64,000 bases of DNA from Sphingomonas sp. CCH10-B3 (GTDB lineage: Bacteria > Pseudomonadota > Alphaproteobacteria > Sphingomonadales > Sphingomonadaceae): positions 1 through 64,000 of the forward strand of contig NZ_LSIJ01000014.1 of NCBI RefSeq assembly GCF_001556185.1, written 5' to 3'. The translations under genes were made by a program, and so were the position numbers. The notes beneath the pieces were generated by a model. It was not told where the DNA came from, did no database searches, and was given only the letters and a program-made list of their open reading frames with translations. Shown here one piece after another: positions 17,750-27,713 of the stretch (the stretch's first letter is position 1; each line of letters starts with the position of its first letter).

Positions 17750-18232
17750 ATGCCGCGTCCAAAGCCCGCCACGTTCGACAAGCAGAAGACCGTCGCCGAG
17801 AACCGGCGCGCGCGTTTCGATTATGCGATCGAGACGGTGTACGAAGCCGGCATCGCGCTGACCGGTACCGAAGTGAAGTCGCTCCGCTTCGGCGAAGGAT
17901 CGATCGCCGAAAGCTATGCCGAAGTGAACGAAGGCGCGGTCTGGCTGGTCAATTCGAACATTCCCGAATTCAGCCACGGCAACCGGTACAATCATGAAGC
18001 CAAGCGCCCGCGCAAGCTGCTGCTCCACGAACGCGAGATCAACAAGCTGCACGGCGCGGTCGCGCGGCAGGGGATGACGCTGGTCCCGCTGTCGATCTAT
18101 TTCAACAGCCGGGGGCGCGCGAAGGTCGAACTCGCGCTCGCCAGGGGCAAGCAGGCGCACGACAAGCGCGACGCGATCAAGGAACGCGACTGGAAGCGCG
18201 ACGCCGCGCGCATCCTGCGCGACCGCGGCTGA
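17750..18232 (+). CDS. smpB: SsrA-binding protein SmpB
   Basis: 160 residues. Visible signatures: [30 protein letters not shown] (N-terminal OB-fold start), [20 protein letters not shown] (tmRNA contact), [24 protein letters not shown], and the basic C-terminal tail [18 protein letters not shown] that enters the mRNA channel. It delivers tmRNA to stalled ribosomes for trans-translation. The start [12 protein letters not shown] is preferred to an upstream in-frame ATG (17705), which would add 15 non-conserved residues. The tmRNA gene is not in the window. Confidence 0.94.
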   Translation: MPRPKPATFDKQKTVAENRRARFDYAIETVYEAGIALTGTEVKSLRFGEGSIAESYAEVNEGAVWLVNSNIPEFSHGNRYNHEAKRPRKLLLHEREINKLHGAVARQGMTLVPLSIYFNSRGRAKVELALARGKQAHDKRDAIKERDWKRDAARILRDRG

Positions 18233-18349
18233 CCGACCCCGCCCAAACGCCGTATCCTGCGATACTGGTTGCATTCGATACCGATTTGACCGGTTCGGAT
18301 GTTTGGTTATGACACTGCGCGTGGGCCTTATATCGCAGAAGGAAATTCC

Positions 18350-20410
18350 ATGCGTCCGTCGCTGATCGTCACGACCTTGCTTGCCACTGCCGCGATTGCC
18401 GGCATCGCCGTTGCCAAATCGGGGGCGCCTGCGCCGGCCGCGCCGCCCGCCAAGGCGACCGCAGCCAAGCCCGAAATCGGCAGCTTCGGTTTCGACACCG
18501 CGGGCATGGACCCCAGCGTGAAACCCGGCGACGACTTTTTCCGCTTTGCCGGCGGCGGCTGGTTGACCAAGACCGAGATTCCGGCGGACCGTGCGGCTTA
18601 TGGCATGTTCAACGTGCTGCAGGACCGCAGCCTTGCCCAGACCAAGGCGATCCTCGACGAAGCGAGCGCTAAGCCCGGCAGCAAGATCGGCGATTTTTAC
18701 GCCAGCTACATGGATCAGGCAGCGATCGACGCGAAGGGCGTGTCGCCGATCCAGCCGTGGCTCGCCGCCTTGAACGGTGCCACCGACAAGACCGCGCTCG
18801 CGACCGAAATGGCCAAGCTCCAGCGTCAGGGCGTCGGCGGGCTGATCGGCTTCTTCGTCAATCAGGATGAAAAGGCGCCCGACCATTATATCGTCAATGT
18901 CGGTCAGGGCGGCATCGCGCTGCCCAACCGCGATTATTATGTGAAGGCCGACCCCAAGCTCGACGCTGTGCGCGCGGCCTATCAGGCCAATATCGCCAAG
19001 ATGCTCGGCCTGATCGGTGAAGGCGACAATGCCGAAGCGCGCGCCAAGGCGGTGTTCGAATTCGAAAAGTCGCTCGCGACCGCGCACTGGACCGCGATCG
19101 AATCGCGCGATTCGGACAAGACGTATAATAAATGGTCGGCAGCGGACTTCGACGCCAAGGCGCCGGGAATGCCATGGGGCGCGATCCGCGCCGCGCTCGG
19201 CGTCGCCGGCGAGCAGAATTTCATCGTTGCCCAGCCGAGCGCGATCACCGGCGAGGCCAAGGCCTTTGCCGACACGCCGATCGAGGTGCTGCGCGATTAT
19301 GCCAAGCTGCGCGTGGTGCGCAGCTACGCGGGCTATCTCGCCAAGCCGATCGATGACGCGAATTTCAGCTTCTATGGCCCGATCCTGTCGGGCCAGGCGG
19401 TGCAGCGTGATCGCTGGAAGCGCGCCGTTGCGGCCACGTCGGGCGCGCTCGGCGAGGAAATCGGCAAGCAATATGTCGCGCGCTATTTTCCGCCCGCCAC
19501 CAAGGCGGCCGCCGACACGCTCGTCAAGAATGTCATCGCGGCGATGGGCGCGCGGATCGACAAGCTGACCTGGATGAGCCCCGAGACCAAGGTCAAGGCG
19601 CGGACCAAGCTCGCGTCGTTCACGCCCAAGATCGGCTACCCCAGCCGCTGGCGCGATTATTCGGCGCTGGAGGTCAAGCGCGACGATCTGGTCGGCAATA
19701 TCGCACGCGCCAATGCTTTCGAATATGCGCGCGGGATCGCCAAGCTCGGCAAGCCGATCGACCGGACCGAATGGTTCATGACGCCGATGACGATCAACGC
19801 CTATGCCAATCCGGTGATGAACGAGATCGTCTTCCCCGCGGCGATCCTGCAGCCCCCGTTCTTCGATGCGAAGGCCGATCCGGCGGTCAATTACGGCGGC
19901 ATCGGCGCGGTGATCGGGCATGAAATCAGCCATCATTTCGACGATCAGGGCCGCAAATATGATCCGACCGGCAAGCTCACCGACTGGTGGACGCCGGCCG
20001 ATGTCGCCGCGTTCGACAAGCTGACCGCGCAGCTCGTCGCACAATATGACGGCTATGAGCCGCTGCCGGGCCAGAAGATCCAGGGCGGGCTGACCTTGGG
20101 CGAGAATATCGCCGATCTCGCCGGTCTGTCGGTGGCGCTCGACGCCTATCACAAGTCGCTGGGCGGCAAGCCCGCGCCGGTGATCGATGGCATGACCGGC
20201 GACCAGCGCTTCTACCTCGGCTGGGCGCAGGTGTGGCGGACCAAATACCGCGAACCCGCGCTGCGCTCGCAATTGCTGAGCGATCCGCACTCGCCCGGCG
20301 AATATCGCACGGCGACGGTGCGCAATCTCGATCCGTGGTATGCCGCTTTCAAGGCCAAGCCGGGCGACAAGCAGTATCTGGCGCCCGAAGCGCGGGTGCG
20401 GATCTGGTAA
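18350..20410 (+). CDS. M13-family zinc metallopeptidase (neprilysin-like), copy 1
   Basis: 686 residues. Start chosen at MRPSLIVTTLLATAAIAGIA, a Sec signal peptide; an Ala/Pro-rich segment follows. Zinc site: VIGHEISHHFDDQG (His524, Glu525, His528) with the third ligand Glu in LTLGENIADLAG. NAYANP (substrate backbone) and the C-terminal RNLDPWYAAF block are family marks. Periplasmic oligopeptidase. It lies directly before a second M13 gene of the same layout, with a strong hairpin between them. Confidence 0.92.
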   Translation: MRPSLIVTTLLATAAIAGIAVAKSGAPAPAAPPAKATAAKPEIGSFGFDTAGMDPSVKPGDDFFRFAGGGWLTKTEIPADRAAYGMFNVLQDRSLAQTKAILDEASAKPGSKIGDFYASYMDQAAIDAKGVSPIQPWLAALNGATDKTALATEMAKLQRQGVGGLIGFFVNQDEKAPDHYIVNVGQGGIALPNRDYYVKADPKLDAVRAAYQANIAKMLGLIGEGDNAEARAKAVFEFEKSLATAHWTAIESRDSDKTYNKWSAADFDAKAPGMPWGAIRAALGVAGEQNFIVAQPSAITGEAKAFADTPIEVLRDYAKLRVVRSYAGYLAKPIDDANFSFYGPILSGQAVQRDRWKRAVAATSGALGEEIGKQYVARYFPPATKAAADTLVKNVIAAMGARIDKLTWMSPETKVKARTKLASFTPKIGYPSRWRDYSALEVKRDDLVGNIARANAFEYARGIAKLGKPIDRTEWFMTPMTINAYANPVMNEIVFPAAILQPPFFDAKADPAVNYGGIGAVIGHEISHHFDDQGRKYDPTGKLTDWWTPADVAAFDKLTAQLVAQYDGYEPLPGQKIQGGLTLGENIADLAGLSVALDAYHKSLGGKPAPVIDGMTGDQRFYLGWAQVWRTKYREPALRSQLLSDPHSPGEYRTATVRNLDPWYAAFKAKPGDKQYLAPEARVRIW

Positions 20411-20420
20411 ATCGTTGAAC

Positions 20421-20459
20421 AGGGAAGGGGCGGCGCCGGGGGGTGTCGCCCCTTCCTGC
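20421..20459 (+). terminator. Terminator between the two M13 peptidase genes
   Basis: A 10-bp perfect stem (GGAAGGGGCG at 20423-20432, CGCCCCTTCC at 20447-20456), extendable by two pairs, begins 12 bases after the first M13 stop and is followed by TGCTTTC. It implies that the two paralogues are at least partly uncoupled. Confidence 0.7.
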
Positions 20460-20495
20460 TTTCAGGGCCTAAAGCGCCCAAAAATCAGGGAGAGC

Positions 20496-22535
20496 ATGAT
20501 GCACCGCAGAACAATCGCCACGGTCGCTTCGGGCGCCGCCATTGTCGGGATCGTTGCCGGCATGGCGTTCGCTGCGCCCGGCAAGCCCGCCGCGAACAAG
20601 CCGACAATCGGCACCTTCGGCTTTGACGAAACCGGCATGGACCGCTCGGTTGCGCCGGGGGACAATTTCTTCGCGTTCGCCGATGGCGGCTGGGTCAAGC
20701 GCACCGAAATCCCGAACGACAAGCCAAGCTTCGGCGCCTTCGATACGCTCGCCGACCTGTCGCAGATGCGCACGCGCGGCCTGCTCGAAGCCGCTGCCAA
20801 GGACCCGGCGTCGAAGATCGGCAATGCCTATGCTGCCTATCTCGACACCGCGACGATTGAGGCCAAGGGCCTGACACCGATCCAGCCGTGGCTCGCGCGG
20901 ATCAAGGCGGCATCGACGAAGGCTGATTACCTCGCACTGGCGATCGAAGCCGACCGGAACGGCGTCGCGGTCCCCTTCGGCACGGGCGTGTCGACCGACG
21001 CCAAGAACCCCGATAGCTACACCGTCAGCGTGCGGCAGGCGGGGCTGGGGATGCCCAACCGGGATTATTACCTCAGCACCGATGCCAAGCTGCAGGCGAC
21101 CAAGGCTGCCTATCAGGGCCACATCGCGCGGATGTTCACGCTTGCGGGCGAATCGAATGCCGACGCACGCGCCAAGGCCATCGTCGACCTCGAAACCCAG
21201 ATCGCGCAGGCGCACTGGACCAACATCCAGAGCCGCGACGCCGACAAGACCTACAACAAGATGAGCGTTGCCCAGCTCGTCGAGTTGGCGCCGGGCTTCG
21301 ACTTCGCGGCCTATCTGAAGGGCGTCGGCACGCCCGTCGACACCGTCGTCGTCGGCCAGCCGAGCGCGATCACCGGTATCGCCAAGGTCGTTGCCGACGC
21401 GCCGATCGAGGTTTTGAAGGACCAGCTGCTGATCCGCTCGCTCGACGAATTCGCCGCCGTGCTGCCGAGCGGCTTCGACAAGGAAAGCTTCGCTTTCTTC
21501 GGCACCGAGCTGCGCGGCACGCCCGAACAGCAATTGCGGTGGAAGCGCGCGGTCAACTGGACCTCGGCTGCCGTCACCGACGAAGTCTCAAAAATCTACG
21601 TCGCCAAATATTTCCCGCCCGCAACCAAGGCAGCGGCCGATACGCTCGTCAAGAACATCCTCGCGGCGATGAGCGCGAGGATCGAGAAGCTCGACTGGAT
21701 GTCGCCCGCGACGAAGGCGGCGGCGCGTGCCAAGCTCGCCAATTTCACCCCGCGCATCGGCTATCCGTCGCAGTGGCGGGATTATTCGGCGCTGGTGATG
21801 AAGCGCGACGATGCCTTCGGCAACCAGCTGCGCGCCAACCAATGGGCGCACAATTACAACATCAACAAGCTCGGCAAGCCCGTCTATCGCTGGGAATGGG
21901 GGCTGGCGCCGATGACGGTGAATGCGCAGGCGAACCCGACGCTGGTCGCGATTACCTTCCCCGCAGCGATCCTGCAGCCGCCGTTCTTCGACCCCAAGGC
22001 CGATCCGGCGGTCAATTACGGGGGCATCGGCGCCGTCATCGGTCATGAGATCAGCCATCACTTCGACGATCAGGGATCGAAGTTCGACCCCAACGGCCGC
22101 CTCGCAAGCTGGTGGACGCCCGCCGACGTCGCCGCCTTCAAGAAGCGCACTGACCAGCTCGTCGCGCAATATGACGCCTATGAGCCGCTGCCCGGCTTCC
22201 ATGTGAAGGGCGGACTGACCCTGGGCGAGAATACCGCCGATCTCGCCGGGCTCGCCGCCGCGCTCGATGCCTATCACAAGTCGCTCGGCGGCAAGCCCGC
22301 GCCGGTGATCAACGGCTTCACCGGCGACCAGCGCTTCTACCTCGGTTACGCGCAGGTGTGGCAGCGCCGCCACCGCGACAATGACTTGCGCAACCGGCTG
22401 CTCACCGATCCGCACTCGCCCGCCGAGCAGCGGGTGTGGACCGTGCGCAACATCGACGCCTGGTATGCGGCGTTCAAAGCGCAGTCGGGACAGAAGATGT
22501 ACCTCGCGCCCGAGCAGCGCGTCCGCATCTGGTAA
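20496..22535 (+). CDS. M13-family zinc metallopeptidase (neprilysin-like), copy 2
   Basis: 679 residues. The start at 20496 follows AGGGAGAG and gives the signal peptide MMHRRTIATVASGAAIVG; a second ATG follows immediately. Zinc site VIGHEISHHFDDQG (first His 517) and LTLGENTADLAG. It aligns with copy 1 over its whole length (the metal site and the C-terminus are nearly identical; the middle domain diverges), so it arose by tandem duplication. Periplasmic oligopeptidase; whether the two differ in specificity cannot be read from sequence. Confidence 0.92.
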   Translation: MMHRRTIATVASGAAIVGIVAGMAFAAPGKPAANKPTIGTFGFDETGMDRSVAPGDNFFAFADGGWVKRTEIPNDKPSFGAFDTLADLSQMRTRGLLEAAAKDPASKIGNAYAAYLDTATIEAKGLTPIQPWLARIKAASTKADYLALAIEADRNGVAVPFGTGVSTDAKNPDSYTVSVRQAGLGMPNRDYYLSTDAKLQATKAAYQGHIARMFTLAGESNADARAKAIVDLETQIAQAHWTNIQSRDADKTYNKMSVAQLVELAPGFDFAAYLKGVGTPVDTVVVGQPSAITGIAKVVADAPIEVLKDQLLIRSLDEFAAVLPSGFDKESFAFFGTELRGTPEQQLRWKRAVNWTSAAVTDEVSKIYVAKYFPPATKAAADTLVKNILAAMSARIEKLDWMSPATKAAARAKLANFTPRIGYPSQWRDYSALVMKRDDAFGNQLRANQWAHNYNINKLGKPVYRWEWGLAPMTVNAQANPTLVAITFPAAILQPPFFDPKADPAVNYGGIGAVIGHEISHHFDDQGSKFDPNGRLASWWTPADVAAFKKRTDQLVAQYDAYEPLPGFHVKGGLTLGENTADLAGLAAALDAYHKSLGGKPAPVINGFTGDQRFYLGYAQVWQRRHRDNDLRNRLLTDPHSPAEQRVWTVRNIDAWYAAFKAQSGQKMYLAPEQRVRIW

Positions 22536-22612
22536 CAGCTATTCGGCAATCGGGCCGTGGCTTGGACGGGCGCAGGTCTTGACGCGCGGCGCGGCGCAGT
22601 CATGACGGGGTG

Positions 22613-25036
22613 ATGGCCAGCCTGTCCCCCGTTGCCGATCGCTCTGCGCGACCCGCCCGTACCGCTGCATTCGTGGCGGGCAGCGCGGGGGTCGCGGCCG
22701 CGATCGTGGTGCTGGTCGCGATCGGCAACATGGTCGTCGCAGCCGGTTTCCTGGCGGCGGCGCTGGTGCTCGGCGGCATCGTCGTTGTCGCGCGGTTGAT
22801 GCAGCCGGTGGCGGCGGCGGCGGCGCCCGACACCGACTGGTCGGTCGCCTATCTGCTCGCCGATGCCTCCACCGATGCGGTTGCAGTCACCGATCGCGGC
22901 GGGCGGCTGGTGTGCGCGAACCAGGCGTATCGCGCGCAGTTCGATGGTTATCCGACGCCACCCAATCTGCCGATCGGCGAGCCCGGCGTCGCCGCGCTTG
23001 CCGCCGCAGGGCGCGCGGCGTGGCGCGACGGCAGTGGCGATGTCGCGCGGCTCGGCACCCCGACCGGGCCGATCGCGGCGTCGATCACGCGGGCGGGCGA
23101 TGGCGACGACATGCTCGTGTGGCGCTTTCGCGGCGCGGCGGGCATGGACATTGCTGCGCGCGCCGAAGCAATGATTGCAGGGCCGATCGGCAACCGCGTC
23201 GCCGGTGCGGGGCTGATGCTGTGCCTCGTCGATCCGGAAGGACGGATCAAGGCCGCCAATCGCGTGTTCCGCCTGCGCGCGATGGGGCATGAGGAAGGCG
23301 CGGTCGACGGGCGCGACTTTGGCCGCTTCCTGACCACCGACGCCGACGGGCTGGTGCGTTTCGAGCGCGAGGGGCGAGGCGGGACGCCGATCCGCGTCAT
23401 GCAGATCCCCTTTCTCGACGGCGAGAGCGCGCCGTTGCTGATTGCGCTGGTCGATGACGATGCGCCGCCGGTCGCAGCGGCCAATGCGGGCAGTGTCGAT
23501 TATGTGAAGGGCCTCGTCGCGCTGATCCCGGCAGCGATTGCGCTGGTGGCGCGCGACGGTCGCTTCATCGAAATGAATGCCGCCTTCCGCCGCGCCGCGC
23601 GCATCGATCCGCTCGCGGTGCCGGTTTATCCCGGCGATCTGGTGGTGCGCGAGGACAAGGCGGCGGTTGCCGACGCGGTGCGGCGCTTTGCGGGCGGCGG
23701 CGGGCAGGCGAGCGATCTCGCGGTACGGCTCCACGATCGCCCCGACGAGCCGGTGGTGCTGTCGATCGCCGGCGCGCGCGGCTTCGGCGATGCGGCGGTT
23801 CTGCTCAGCCTGAAAGACAATGGCGAGGAAAGCCGCCTGAAGCGCGAAGTGGCGCAGGCGACCAAGATGCAGGCGGTCGGACAGCTTGCGGGCGGCGTCG
23901 CGCATGATTTCAACAACATCCTGACCGCCATCATCGGCCACTGCGACCTGATGCTGATGCGCCATGCGCCGGGCGACGGCGATTATGACGACATCCAGCA
24001 GATCCGGCTCAACTCAAACCGCGCCGCCAGCCTGACGCGGCAATTGCTCGCCTTTTCGCGCCAGCAGACCTTGCGTCCGCAAGTCCTCCAGCTGCCCGAT
24101 GTGATTTCGGAAGTGTCGAACCTGCTCAAGCGGCTGCTCGGCGAAACTGTCACGCTCACCGTCAAGCATGGCCGCAATCTGGGGCCGGTGCGCGCCGACC
24201 CCGGCCAGCTCGAACAAGTGGTGATGAACCTTGCCGTTAACGCGCGCGACGCCATGCTCGCCAAGAATCCGCAGGGTGGCGGCACGCTGACGATCGAGAC
24301 CTTCGCTGTCCCCGCCGCCGAAGTGCAGGCGCTGTCGGTGGCGCACAAGCTGTCGAGCGAGACGATGCCGGTTGCCGACTATACCGGCCTGCGCGTCAGC
24401 GACACCGGCACCGGCATTCCGGCCGACATTCTGCCGAAGATCTTCGAACCCTTTTTCACCACCAAGGAAGTGGGCAAGGGCACCGGGCTGGGGCTGTCGA
24501 CCGTCTATGGCATCGTCAAGCAATCGGGTGGCTATATCTACCCCGATTCGGTTCCGGGGAAGGGTGCGGCGTTCAGCATCTACCTGCCCGTCCACCGCGC
24601 CGAGGCGGCAGCGCGCGGCGACAAGCCGGCACGCGGCGACGCGGCCAAGCCGAAGACGGCCGACCTGTGGGGATCGGGAACGATCCTGCTCGTCGAGGAC
24701 GAGGACATGGTGCGCGCGGTCGCCGAACGCGCGTTGACCCGGCAGGGCTATACCGTGCTGACGGCCGAAAATGGCGAGGCGGCGCTGGAAGTGCTGGCGA
24801 CGGCGCCGCGCCCCGACCTGCTGATTTCCGATGTGGTGATGCCGATGATGGATGGCCCGACGATGGTCGGCCATGCCCGCAAGCGCTATCCCGACCTGCC
24901 GATCCTGTTCATGTCGGGCTATGCCGAGGAACAGCTGCGCCGGTCGATCGATCTCGACAATGTGTCGTTCCTCCCCAAGCCCTTTTCGGTCCAGCAACTT
25001 GCCGAGGCGACCCGCGACGTGCTCGCCGCCAAATGA
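22613..25036 (+). CDS. cckA: CckA-type hybrid sensor histidine kinase
   Basis: 807 residues from the ATG at 22613 (a GTG lies one codon earlier). Two N-terminal membrane segments (about 15-62), PAS-like regions (about 80-160, 190-280 and 300-400), a dimerisation helix with His431 in [17 protein letters not shown], a HATPase domain ([23 protein letters not shown]) and a C-terminal receiver with Asp740 in [13 protein letters not shown]. In Caulobacter CckA phosphorylates ChpT, which feeds CtrA and CpdR to control the cell cycle; in sphingomonads it influences motility and stress. The receiver gene and recA follow on the same strand. Confidence 0.88.
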   Translation: MASLSPVADRSARPARTAAFVAGSAGVAAAIVVLVAIGNMVVAAGFLAAALVLGGIVVVARLMQPVAAAAAPDTDWSVAYLLADASTDAVAVTDRGGRLVCANQAYRAQFDGYPTPPNLPIGEPGVAALAAAGRAAWRDGSGDVARLGTPTGPIAASITRAGDGDDMLVWRFRGAAGMDIAARAEAMIAGPIGNRVAGAGLMLCLVDPEGRIKAANRVFRLRAMGHEEGAVDGRDFGRFLTTDADGLVRFEREGRGGTPIRVMQIPFLDGESAPLLIALVDDDAPPVAAANAGSVDYVKGLVALIPAAIALVARDGRFIEMNAAFRRAARIDPLAVPVYPGDLVVREDKAAVADAVRRFAGGGGQASDLAVRLHDRPDEPVVLSIAGARGFGDAAVLLSLKDNGEESRLKREVAQATKMQAVGQLAGGVAHDFNNILTAIIGHCDLMLMRHAPGDGDYDDIQQIRLNSNRAASLTRQLLAFSRQQTLRPQVLQLPDVISEVSNLLKRLLGETVTLTVKHGRNLGPVRADPGQLEQVVMNLAVNARDAMLAKNPQGGGTLTIETFAVPAAEVQALSVAHKLSSETMPVADYTGLRVSDTGTGIPADILPKIFEPFFTTKEVGKGTGLGLSTVYGIVKQSGGYIYPDSVPGKGAAFSIYLPVHRAEAAARGDKPARGDAAKPKTADLWGSGTILLVEDEDMVRAVAERALTRQGYTVLTAENGEAALEVLATAPRPDLLISDVVMPMMDGPTMVGHARKRYPDLPILFMSGYAEEQLRRSIDLDNVSFLPKPFSVQQLAEATRDVLAAK

Positions 25037-25074
25037 CGCTTGGCGGCTAGGCGTCGAGCGACTATGCGCGCGCT

Positions 25075-25422
25075 ATGCCCCGTAGCGTCCTCATCGTCGA
25101 AGACGAACCGCTGATCGCGATGATGCTGGAGGATTATCTCGGCGCGCTTGGCAAGACCGTGATCGGGCCGGCCGACAGCTGCGCCGAGGCGCTCGCGCTG
25201 ATCGCGCAAGGCGGCATCGACGCGGCGATCCTCGACGTCAATCTGCGCGGCGGCGAGACCAGCTCGCCGATTGCCGATGCACTGGCGGCGGCGGGCATCC
25301 CGTTTCTGTTTGCCAGCGGCGGCGCCAGCGACGGTGTCGACGGCCCGCATGCCGACCGACCCGTGCTCGCCAAGCCATTCACGATGGAAGCGGTATCGCG
25401 CGGACTCTCGGCGATTATCTGA
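25075..25422 (+). CDS. Stand-alone receiver-domain response regulator
   Basis: 115 residues forming only a receiver domain: acidic pair in IVEDEPLIA, phospho-acceptor Asp54 (AAILDVNLRGG), a Ser/Ala switch region FLFASGGAS, and the lysine in PVLAKPFTME. No output domain. The VNLRGG loop resembles receivers linked to HWE/HisKA_2 kinases. It sits 38 bases after cckA, so it may act in the same phosphorelay, but it does not look like CpdR or DivK by motif. It could also act by binding a partner protein. Confidence 0.8.
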   Translation: MPRSVLIVEDEPLIAMMLEDYLGALGKTVIGPADSCAEALALIAQGGIDAAILDVNLRGGETSSPIADALAAAGIPFLFASGGASDGVDGPHADRPVLAKPFTMEAVSRGLSAII

Positions 25423-25470
25423 GTCTAGGACGCGCGGCCGACGTCGGCCGATTTTTTGCCGTGCCATCGT

Positions 25471-25485
25471 GTTCCGCTCTTGTTC
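25471..25485 (+). promoter_or_regulatory. LexA (SOS) box upstream of recA
   Basis: GTTCCGCTCTTGTTC matches the alphaproteobacterial LexA consensus GTTC-N7-GTTC exactly, 75 bases before the recA start. The second GTTC also forms an inverted repeat with GAAC at 25491-25494. LexA bound here would repress recA until DNA damage. Confidence 0.85.
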
Positions 25486-25560
25486 TTTTGGAACAGATGC
25501 GGTACAGACTCCTCGACGCATTGAACGCGGTCGGTGTTCGGTCTAGCGAGGAGGATCACA

Positions 25561-26667
25561 ATGGCAGCCAAATTGAAGGTTATCGACAGCGATATGGCTC
25601 TTTCCTCCGACAAGGGCGGCGATCGGGCCGCGAGCGACCGGCAAAAGGCGCTCGACGCCGCGCTGGCACAGATCGACCGCGCGTTCGGCAAGGGCTCGGC
25701 AATGAAGCTCGGGTCGAAGGCGACAATGCAGGTCGAGGCGATCTCGACCGGGTCGCTCGGGCTGGACATTGCGCTGGGTGTCGGCGGGTTGCCGCGCGGT
25801 CGCGTGATCGAAATCTACGGGCCGGAAAGCTCGGGCAAGACGACGCTCGCGCTGCATGTGATTGCCGAGGCGCAGAAGAATGGCGGGACGGCGGCGTTCG
25901 TCGATGCCGAACATGCGCTCGATCCGGTCTATGCCAAGAAGCTGGGCGTCAACATCGACGAATTGATCGTTTCGCAGCCCGACACCGGCGAGCAGGCGCT
26001 CGAAATCACCGACACGCTGGTCCGCTCGAACGCGATCGACGTGCTGGTGGTCGATTCGGTCGCGGCCCTGGTACCGCGCGCCGAAATCGAGGGTGAGATG
26101 GGCGACAGCCATGTCGGCCTGCAGGCACGGCTGATGTCGCAATCTTTGCGCAAACTGACCGGTTCGATCAGCCGCTCGCGCTGCATGGTCATCTTCATCA
26201 ACCAGCTGCGGATGAAGATCGGCGTGATGTATGGCAACCCCGAGACCACGACCGGCGGCAATGCGCTCAAATTCTACGCCAGCGTCCGCCTCGACATCCG
26301 CCGCACCGGGCAGATCAAGGACCGCGAGGACATTGTCGGCAACACGACGCGCGTGAAGGTCGTCAAGAACAAGGTCGCGCCGCCGTTCAAGCAGGTCGAA
26401 TTCGACATCATGTACGGCCAGGGCATTTCCAAGATCGGCGAGATTCTCGATCTCGGCGTCAAGGCTGGCCTCGTCGAGAAATCGGGCGCCTGGTTCAGCT
26501 ACGACAGCGTCCGGATCGGGCAGGGGCGTGAGAACGCCAAGACCTATCTGACCGACAATCCCGAAATGGCCGACCGACTCGAAAAGGCGATCCGTGCGCG
26601 CACCGACAAGGTCGCCGAGGAAATGATGGCTGGTCCCGAAGGCGATGAGGCCGACGACGAGATGTGA
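25561..26667 (+). CDS. recA: Recombinase RecA
   Basis: 368 residues. The start follows GAGGAGG with ideal spacing. P-loop [10 protein letters not shown] near residue 87, Walker [15 protein letters not shown]-binding loops L1 and L2 ([48 protein letters not shown]), the MAW-type site, and an acidic C-terminal tail ([11 protein letters not shown]). It forms the ATP-dependent filament on single-stranded DNA for recombination and promotes LexA self-cleavage. An SOS box lies upstream and an intrinsic terminator downstream. Confidence 0.97.
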   Translation: MAAKLKVIDSDMALSSDKGGDRAASDRQKALDAALAQIDRAFGKGSAMKLGSKATMQVEAISTGSLGLDIALGVGGLPRGRVIEIYGPESSGKTTLALHVIAEAQKNGGTAAFVDAEHALDPVYAKKLGVNIDELIVSQPDTGEQALEITDTLVRSNAIDVLVVDSVAALVPRAEIEGEMGDSHVGLQARLMSQSLRKLTGSISRSRCMVIFINQLRMKIGVMYGNPETTTGGNALKFYASVRLDIRRTGQIKDREDIVGNTTRVKVVKNKVAPPFKQVEFDIMYGQGISKIGEILDLGVKAGLVEKSGAWFSYDSVRIGQGRENAKTYLTDNPEMADRLEKAIRARTDKVAEEMMAGPEGDEADDEM

Positions 26668-26732
26668 CGGCGGCCATCGGCATCATTCGATTTTTCTTCC
26701 CCCGCGACGATTCTCCCCCGTCGCACGACTGG

Positions 26733-26770
26733 AAAGGCCCGCCTCCCCCCGGCGGGCCTTTCATGTTTTT
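26733..26770 (+). terminator. recA intrinsic terminator
   Basis: An 11-bp perfect stem (AAAGGCCCGCC at 26733-26743, GGCGGGCCTTT at 26751-26761) with a 7-base C-rich loop, followed by CATGTTTTT. It is 65 bases past the recA stop codon. Confidence 0.88.
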
Positions 26771-26845
26771 GGGGGATGTGCCCCCCCTGCGATGGTCTTC
26801 ACTTTTGTCACCTTTCGGGCGCGCCGATGAGCAGATGATGGATTG

Positions 26846-26952
26846 TTCGCGCGGAGGCGCAGAGCGCGCGGAGAAGAGTGGTAGAGGCAGCGCGACGGCG
26901 CTGCTCAAATACTCCTCCTTTTTCCCCGCGCCCTCTGCGCCTCGGCGCGAAT
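26846..26952. repeat. REP-like palindromic element in the recA-gst intergenic gap
   Basis: The 410-base stretch 26668-27077 has no gene. Apart from the recA terminator it holds this element: two arms (about 26847-26871 and 26926-26951) that are reverse complements with one or two mismatches, sharing the core GAGGCGCAGAG. Between the arms lies a smaller hairpin GCAGCGC-GACG-GCGCTGC. The look is that of a mobile intergenic palindrome (REP/BIME-like). The remaining 125 bases before the GST gene show nothing else. Short frames here have no family likeness. Confidence 0.6.
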
Positions 26953-27077
26953 CAAATTCTCCCGGTCATCGGCGTGCGACTTCAGATCAGCCTCCTGATC
27001 GCTCGACACGGACGGATCGGTGAACAATAGACGTGGTGATGCCCGGCCAAGCTGGCGCCACTATCCGGAGACCCGCC

Positions 27078-27707
27078 ATGACGATTACCGTCCACCACCT
27101 CGAAAATTCACGCTCGCAACGGATTCTCTGGCTGCTCGAAGAGCTCGAGCTGCCCTATGCGATCCGCCGCTACGAACGGAACAAGGCGACGATGCTCGCC
27201 CCGCCTGAATTGAAGGCGGTCCATCCGCTCGGCAAGTCACCGGTGATCGAGGACGACGGGCAAGTGATCGCCGAGACCGGCGCGATCGTCGAGTATCTCG
27301 TCGCCAAGGCCGATGGCCGCTTCGGACCGGGCGCGCACCGCGATTCGCTGCTCCGCTACCGCTTCTTCCTCCATTATGCCGAAGGGTCGGTAATGCCGCC
27401 GCTGCTCGTCAAGCTAGTGCTCAGCCGCGTGCCGCTGTTCGGCAAGACGGCGATGAAGCGGATCCAGCCGATGATCGACAATCACCTCGATTACATCGAA
27501 AGCGAACTCGCCCAGCGCCCGTGGTTCGCGGGCGACGAGATCAGCGCCGCCGACGTGATGATGAGCTTTCCGCTCGAAGCCGCCCGCAGCCGTGGCGGGC
27601 TCGACAATGGCCGGCGCCCCGCGACGATCGCGTGGCTCGCCAAGGTGCATGCGCGTCCGGCCTACCAGACTGCGCTCGCGAAGGGCGGCCCCTATGCCTA
27701 TGCGTGA
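27078..27707 (+). CDS. Glutathione S-transferase family protein
   Basis: 209 residues. N-terminal thioredoxin-like half (MTITVHHLENSRSQRILWLLEEL, with the catalytic-type Ser-Arg-Ser near residues 10-12; cis-Pro region GKSPVIED; ETGAIVEYL for the glutathione gamma-glutamyl) and C-terminal helical half (WFAGDEISAADVMMSFPLEA). Likely conjugates or reduces electrophiles with glutathione in the cytoplasm. Start selected to give the canonical N-terminus; an upstream in-frame ATG at 27033 would add unconserved residues. Convergent with the symporter gene with only a 6-base gap. Confidence 0.88.
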   Translation: MTITVHHLENSRSQRILWLLEELELPYAIRRYERNKATMLAPPELKAVHPLGKSPVIEDDGQVIAETGAIVEYLVAKADGRFGPGAHRDSLLRYRFFLHYAEGSVMPPLLVKLVLSRVPLFGKTAMKRIQPMIDNHLDYIESELAQRPWFAGDEISAADVMMSFPLEAARSRGGLDNGRRPATIAWLAKVHARPAYQTALAKGGPYAYA

Positions 27708-27713
27708 TCGCCG

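Noticed and set aside
17717-20290. 857-residue open frame on the minus strand across smpB and the first M13 gene
   Set aside because: It is antisense to two clear genes, has low-complexity Arg/Asp/Ile composition and no family motif. GC-rich codon bias keeps opposite-strand frames open.
26664-27023. Short frames in the recA-GST gap
   Set aside because: They cover the terminator and the palindromic element and show no protein-like features.
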